Shown piece after piece: positions 33,876 through 37,287 of a stretch of 37,287 nt of DNA; positions within the stretch are counted from its first letter, which is position 1; the number at the start of each line of letters is the position of its first letter. The stretch is from Planctomycetota bacterium (GTDB lineage Bacteria > Planctomycetota > Planctomycetia > Planctomycetales > Planctomycetaceae): assembly GCA_027618475.1 (NCBI GenBank), contig JAQCEJ010000051.1, positions 1 to 37,287 of the forward strand. The letters are read 5' to 3'. The notes beneath the pieces were generated by a model. The model saw only the letters and a program-made list of their open reading frames with translations. It had not been told where the DNA came from and searched no databases. Made by a program: the position numbers and the translations under genes.

Positions 33876-33948
33876 GCCGCCGTAGCTCAGTTGGCAGAGC
33901 GACGCTTTCGTAAAGCGTAGGTCGTCAGTTCGAATCTGACCGGCGGCT
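33876..33948 (+). tRNA. tRNA-Thr (CGU anticodon)
   Basis: This 73-base tRNA has acceptor stem GCCGCCG/CGGCGGC, D arm TAGCTCAGTTGGCAGAGC, anticodon stem ACGCT/AGCGT around TTCGTAA (anticodon CGT), a five-base variable loop, T arm TTCGAAT and discriminator T. CCA is not encoded. It reads the ACG codon. Confidence 0.95.
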
Positions 33949-34008
33949 CTTGTTGCAATCGTTTGCCGTATTCGGCATTTGTGGTGATTCTTATCGATCA
34001 CGGCGACC

Positions 34009-35718
34009 TCAACGATCCTCTTTCAACAACCCCAGCAAGTGATTGAGTATGATCGTTCCCTGCGAATCCAACGTGGGGTGGTCGAGATTTTTCTTCTCTC
34101 TCTCATCGGAGAGCAAACCAGGCATGAAGAAATACCACGGGGCGTAGATTACCTCGAAGCCGTGACCCTGAGCGAGGCCGAGGCTCACGGGCAGTCGGGT
34201 CTCGCCGTTCTCAAGTAACACGACCGGTTTGACAGGGGCCGTCGCATTCGATTTCATCACGTGGCCACCGTAAACCCGCACGTCGAAGTCTTTCAGGATG
34301 TGCAATATGGGAATGGCCTTCCCCCTCTGCTGTCCCACTGCATCGGTCAGGATCAGTTGTGTTCCCGGCATGTCCTGAGTCTTGAGCGGATAGAAGTAGT
34401 CGCTCTCCGGATTTCGGTGCATCTGATCGGTAAGCGGATCGACTGCCGCGCTGGGGTATCCGCCGATGCAGAGAATTCTACCGCCGGCTTCTCGATAGGT
34501 GTGAAGCATCTTTTCCAACCGGTCCGTTGCCAGACCATCCGCCTGACGATACGGAGGCAGGATCACGATCGGGACTTCCGCGGGGTCCAGCGATTCCGGC
34601 GGGGCTTTGAGATCGTAAGTAACATAGGGCGTCTGCTGGTCCGCAAGCGTTCTTGTGATCAGTGCCATGAAGTAGCAGAATTGCAAGTCGACGCAGCCGG
34701 AGGAGACCCAGTAAATCGGTGGGACGCCGATAAAAACACCGATGGCGGGAACAGCGTTCGATTCGCGTAACAAACCATCGTAGAGAGATACCTCGGACAG
34801 TAAGAGCGATCGGCGATGTTCTGCAATACTCGGTTGCCCTTTTTCCAAGGCCAAATCCACGTCGAAGGTCTGGTTCTGTCGTGACAACACATGGGCCGTA
34901 TAAATGGCGTCTGCGGAATCACGGGTGCAACGTGCAATAATCACGGCCATGCCGCGCAGCATCTTTTCCCGGCCTTGCTCGTCTCGGTTACCAACCCATT
35001 GTTCAAAGCCGCTGGCGATCTTAGCTTCCTGATTCAGAGCGACCAGCCAATTCTCGTGAAGCAAGAGTTGCAACCGGATCGCTGCCTCCTCGGCATTGTC
35101 TCCCAGCAGGGTCGGTTTGTAGCCCGTTAATTCTTCCCGAATGAACTGCCGGCCGAGCTCATCCTGACTGGGGCCGGCAACATCAATCCACGAAAGTTCA
35201 TCAGACAGTCTGGTGTTTGATGGTGCGACAGTCATTCCCAAGGGACCATCGGCATACGTCAGATACATCAGCAAGGGAGGATGGTTGGCTGCCGCCGCGT
35301 CGCCAATGACATGGGTCAGGCAACCTGCCCATAACGCTCCCTTATTGTTCTCGTTGGCTGCAAATGCTTCGAGAAGGAGTTTGAAGTAGACCAGTGTTGC
35401 TCGCAGACTGTGCGTTCCCTCCATGCGACGTTCGACCTGAGCATTGAGGAAATAGCCCCAGAGTTCTTCATCGCGCGGGGACGAAGTCAGGCCGCCGGCA
35501 CCCCAGTCCGGGTAATAGGAATACAGCTTGACATAATCGTCCCATTGCTGTTGGGAAAAGCGATCTCTCCCGTCTGTCAGTTTGAGCGATGAAGCCAATA
35601 CTTTTTGCACCTGATCGGCGTGATCGCGATGCTGATTCCAACCGAAGACATTCGGCAAGACAAACCCGCAAATCAGGACGACGGCAAGGGAAACGAATAC
35701 GAGCGAGCACTTACGCAT
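34009..35718 (-). CDS. Secreted protein, phospholipase/nuclease-like N-terminus and amidotransferase-like C-terminus
   Basis: This protein has 569 residues from the ATG at 35718, with a signal peptide (MRKCSLVFVSLAVVLICGFV). Residues about 25-270 are helical and carry WNQHRDHADQ near the mature start and THVIGDAAAANHPPL later. This pattern of spaced His and Asp is reminiscent of zinc-dependent phospholipase C or S1/P1 nuclease folds, but I am not certain. Residues about 320-560 look like a flavodoxin-like amidotransferase-type domain as in trimerisation domains of beta-galactosidases (EVPIVILPPYRQADG, AGGRILCIGGYPSA). The gene follows the DUF1501 gene by 13 bases on the same strand, so the two are probably one exported unit. 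The longer start at 35775 would overlap that gene. Confidence 0.6.
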   Translation of the reverse strand: MRKCSLVFVSLAVVLICGFVLPNVFGWNQHRDHADQVQKVLASSLKLTDGRDRFSQQQWDDYVKLYSYYPDWGAGGLTSSPRDEELWGYFLNAQVERRMEGTHSLRATLVYFKLLLEAFAANENNKGALWAGCLTHVIGDAAAANHPPLLMYLTYADGPLGMTVAPSNTRLSDELSWIDVAGPSQDELGRQFIREELTGYKPTLLGDNAEEAAIRLQLLLHENWLVALNQEAKIASGFEQWVGNRDEQGREKMLRGMAVIIARCTRDSADAIYTAHVLSRQNQTFDVDLALEKGQPSIAEHRRSLLLSEVSLYDGLLRESNAVPAIGVFIGVPPIYWVSSGCVDLQFCYFMALITRTLADQQTPYVTYDLKAPPESLDPAEVPIVILPPYRQADGLATDRLEKMLHTYREAGGRILCIGGYPSAAVDPLTDQMHRNPESDYFYPLKTQDMPGTQLILTDAVGQQRGKAIPILHILKDFDVRVYGGHVMKSNATAPVKPVVLLENGETRLPVSLGLAQGHGFEVIYAPWYFFMPGLLSDEREKKNLDHPTLDSQGTIILNHLLGLLKEDR

Positions 35719-35731
35719 GAAGTCTCCGGTA

Positions 35732-37219
35732 TCAGGCAAACAGATCGAGGATCGGGTCTCCGACACACAACGCATGCGGTCTCCCCTGACGATCGTGAAG
35801 TTGTTGCTCTGGGTCTACTCCGAGCGCATGGAACAAACTGGCAGCGAGCTGAGCGGGGACAACAGCCTGATGAGCCGGCTCAGCGGCAATTTTGTCCGAT
35901 GCTCCATAGACGAGGCCGCCATGAATTCCGCCGCCGGCCCAGAGTGCCGAATAGACTCGAGTCCAATGGTCGCGACCGTTGGCAGTCGCCGCCGCTTCTG
36001 TTAAACGCTGGCCGACTTTCGGGGTGCGGCCGAATTCGCCCGTTACGACGATCAGCGTCTCCGATAGTAAGCCTCGGTGATCTAAATCCTCTAATAAGGC
36101 CGAGAGACCGTGGTCGAGGTCCGGAAGCAATTTGTTTTTCAGATCGGGGAAGTTATCTTCGTGCGTGTCCCACGAAATTGAACAACCGGGACGGCGAGGT
36201 TGTTCGCTCGTGTAATTGACAGTGACCAACTGAACCCCCGCTTCCACCAATCGCCGCGATAACAACAAGCTTTGACCGAACGGTGTCCGTCCATATCGTT
36301 CGCGAACATTCACCGGTTCGGTATCTAAATGAAACGCTAAACGTGCGGTTGGTGACGAGATGAGATCGAACGCTCGCTGCTGATAATGATCCATGACTTG
36401 AGCCGCTGTTGTTGTCTCCCCATTTCTCGCGAGATTATCGATATGCCGTAATAATCCGCGCCGAGCATTCAATCGCGAGTCGGGCATCTCAGAAGAGAGA
36501 CTCAACCCTTCGATAGCAAAATTGGGATCATTTGGATCACTACGGATCGCAAGCGGATCATAAACTGCCCCCAGAAATCCCGCGTTTTGTGAGGGAAACG
36601 GAGTACCGGCGTTAACGAGGTACGCCGGCAGCGTGACCCAGGGAAGCATGGACGTTGCCGCTGGCCTCAGCCTGGCGAGCGCGGCTCCATAAGGTGGAAA
36701 ATCATTCGGAGAGGGCCCGACGATTTGCCCTTTCTGCGGATGCATTCGTCCGGTCAGGCAGGCGTAGGCAGCCGAGTTGTGTTCTACATCATCGTGCGTG
36801 CACGAGCGAATGAGAGCGTAACGATCGGCCAGCCGTGCCAGAAGAGGAAGATGCTCGCAAACGTGCGTCCCGGTCACGCTGGTCGCAATCGACTTGAACT
36901 CTCCGCGAAATTCCACGGCGGAATCCGGCTTTGGATCCAGCGAGTCCTGATGTGCCGGCCCCCCTTGAAGAAAGATGAAAATACAAGCTTTCGCTATTCC
37001 GGCAGGTCGTGATCCTTCGACCTGAGCCAACGCATGAAAGAGATCAGGCTGAGCAAATCCCAGCGTCGAAAGTCCGCCAACACTCAGCGCGCCGACTTGC
37101 AGAAAACTACGCCGGGAAAATCCCTTGCCAATGCGTTGTAGTTGTTCACCTGAAATGGCATTGTGCATGATCACATCCAACATCTGCCGATCAGTATGGC
37201 TCGCTGATTCGCTCTGCAT
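35732..37219 (-). CDS. DUF1501 family protein with Tat signal
   Basis: This protein of up to 495 residues has the Tat motif FSRRSFLQVGALSVGG (about 34-49). The body is typical of DUF1501: IFLQGGPAHQDSLDPKP, VTGEFGRTPKVG and NGRDHWTRVYSALWAGGG. The start is uncertain. ATG codons at 37219, 37183 and 37168 all precede the Tat motif and none has a strong ribosome-binding site. Unlike the first DUF1501 gene in the window, no PSD1 partner is seen within it. One could lie to the right, beyond the window edge. The secreted two-domain protein follows directly downstream. Function is unknown beyond export to the periplasm. Confidence 0.88.
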   Translation of the reverse strand: MQSESASHTDRQMLDVIMHNAISGEQLQRIGKGFSRRSFLQVGALSVGGLSTLGFAQPDLFHALAQVEGSRPAGIAKACIFIFLQGGPAHQDSLDPKPDSAVEFRGEFKSIATSVTGTHVCEHLPLLARLADRYALIRSCTHDDVEHNSAAYACLTGRMHPQKGQIVGPSPNDFPPYGAALARLRPAATSMLPWVTLPAYLVNAGTPFPSQNAGFLGAVYDPLAIRSDPNDPNFAIEGLSLSSEMPDSRLNARRGLLRHIDNLARNGETTTAAQVMDHYQQRAFDLISSPTARLAFHLDTEPVNVRERYGRTPFGQSLLLSRRLVEAGVQLVTVNYTSEQPRRPGCSISWDTHEDNFPDLKNKLLPDLDHGLSALLEDLDHRGLLSETLIVVTGEFGRTPKVGQRLTEAAATANGRDHWTRVYSALWAGGGIHGGLVYGASDKIAAEPAHQAVVPAQLAASLFHALGVDPEQQLHDRQGRPHALCVGDPILDLFA

Positions 37220-37287
37220 TGTTGACGGCGGTCCAAAATGGCGGCGCGGGGGGAGTGTTGCGGCGGTTGAAACTGGCGGCGCGCTAT

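Overview
The window looks like chromosomal DNA from a planctomycete (phylum Planctomycetota). The main markers are two DUF1501 proteins with Tat signals, one of them paired with a large PSCyt1/DUF1549/DUF1553 (PSD1) cytochrome-type protein. Others are an FG-GAP/ASPIC-UnbV secreted protein, a membrane-anchored squalene-cyclase-repeat protein, a DUF3500 Tat protein and a short HNH endonuclease. All calls come from reading the translations; no database search was run.

Region A (281-10098, + strand) is a tight run of nine genes. They encode a GcvH-like lipoyl carrier, a CobW-type GTPase, an HdrA-N-like cysteine protein, a 2x[4Fe-4S] ferredoxin, a radical SAM enzyme, a DUF116-polyprenyl synthetase fusion, a prenyltransferase-beta-like alpha/alpha barrel, a squalene-hopene-cyclase-like class II terpene cyclase with a DADD motif, and a cysteine desulfurase. 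Several genes overlap, and a good sigma70-type promoter lies just before the first. I infer a redox- and radical-dependent terpenoid pathway: chain synthesis, protonation-initiated cyclisation and an Fe-S/sulfur-dependent modification. I do not recognise it as a described system. Two genes of more general planctomycete type follow (10160-13493).

Region B (13523-23884) is a second biosynthetic locus around a divergent promoter region. Leftward are a SyrP/TauD-type Fe(II)/2-oxoglutarate oxygenase and a SAM methyltransferase. Rightward are an acyl-AMP ligase, an acyl carrier protein, a stand-alone 2-oxoacid dehydrogenase E2 catalytic domain, a DUF2156 (GNAT-fold) transferase and a single 1154-residue E1alpha-E1beta-lipoyl-KAS III polypeptide. 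The classical complex has been re-cut: the lipoyl domain sits on the E1-KAS III chain and the acyltransferase core is separate. This suggests direct channelling of an acyl group from a 2-oxo acid to an ACP or KAS III, probably to make a modified acyl (perhaps acyl-amino acid) small molecule.

Region C (23930-37287) is ordinary planctomycete chromosome: PSD1/DUF1501 pair, HNH endonuclease, tRNA-Ser(GCU) and tRNA-Gly(GCC), a Na/Pi cotransporter with a Pho-box-like direct repeat at its promoter, a small conserved-looking protein, a DUF3500 protein, tRNA-Thr(CGU), a secreted protein with a probable phospholipase/nuclease-like N-terminus and an amidotransferase-like C-terminus, and a second DUF1501 protein. 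No insertion sequence, CRISPR array or rRNA was seen.
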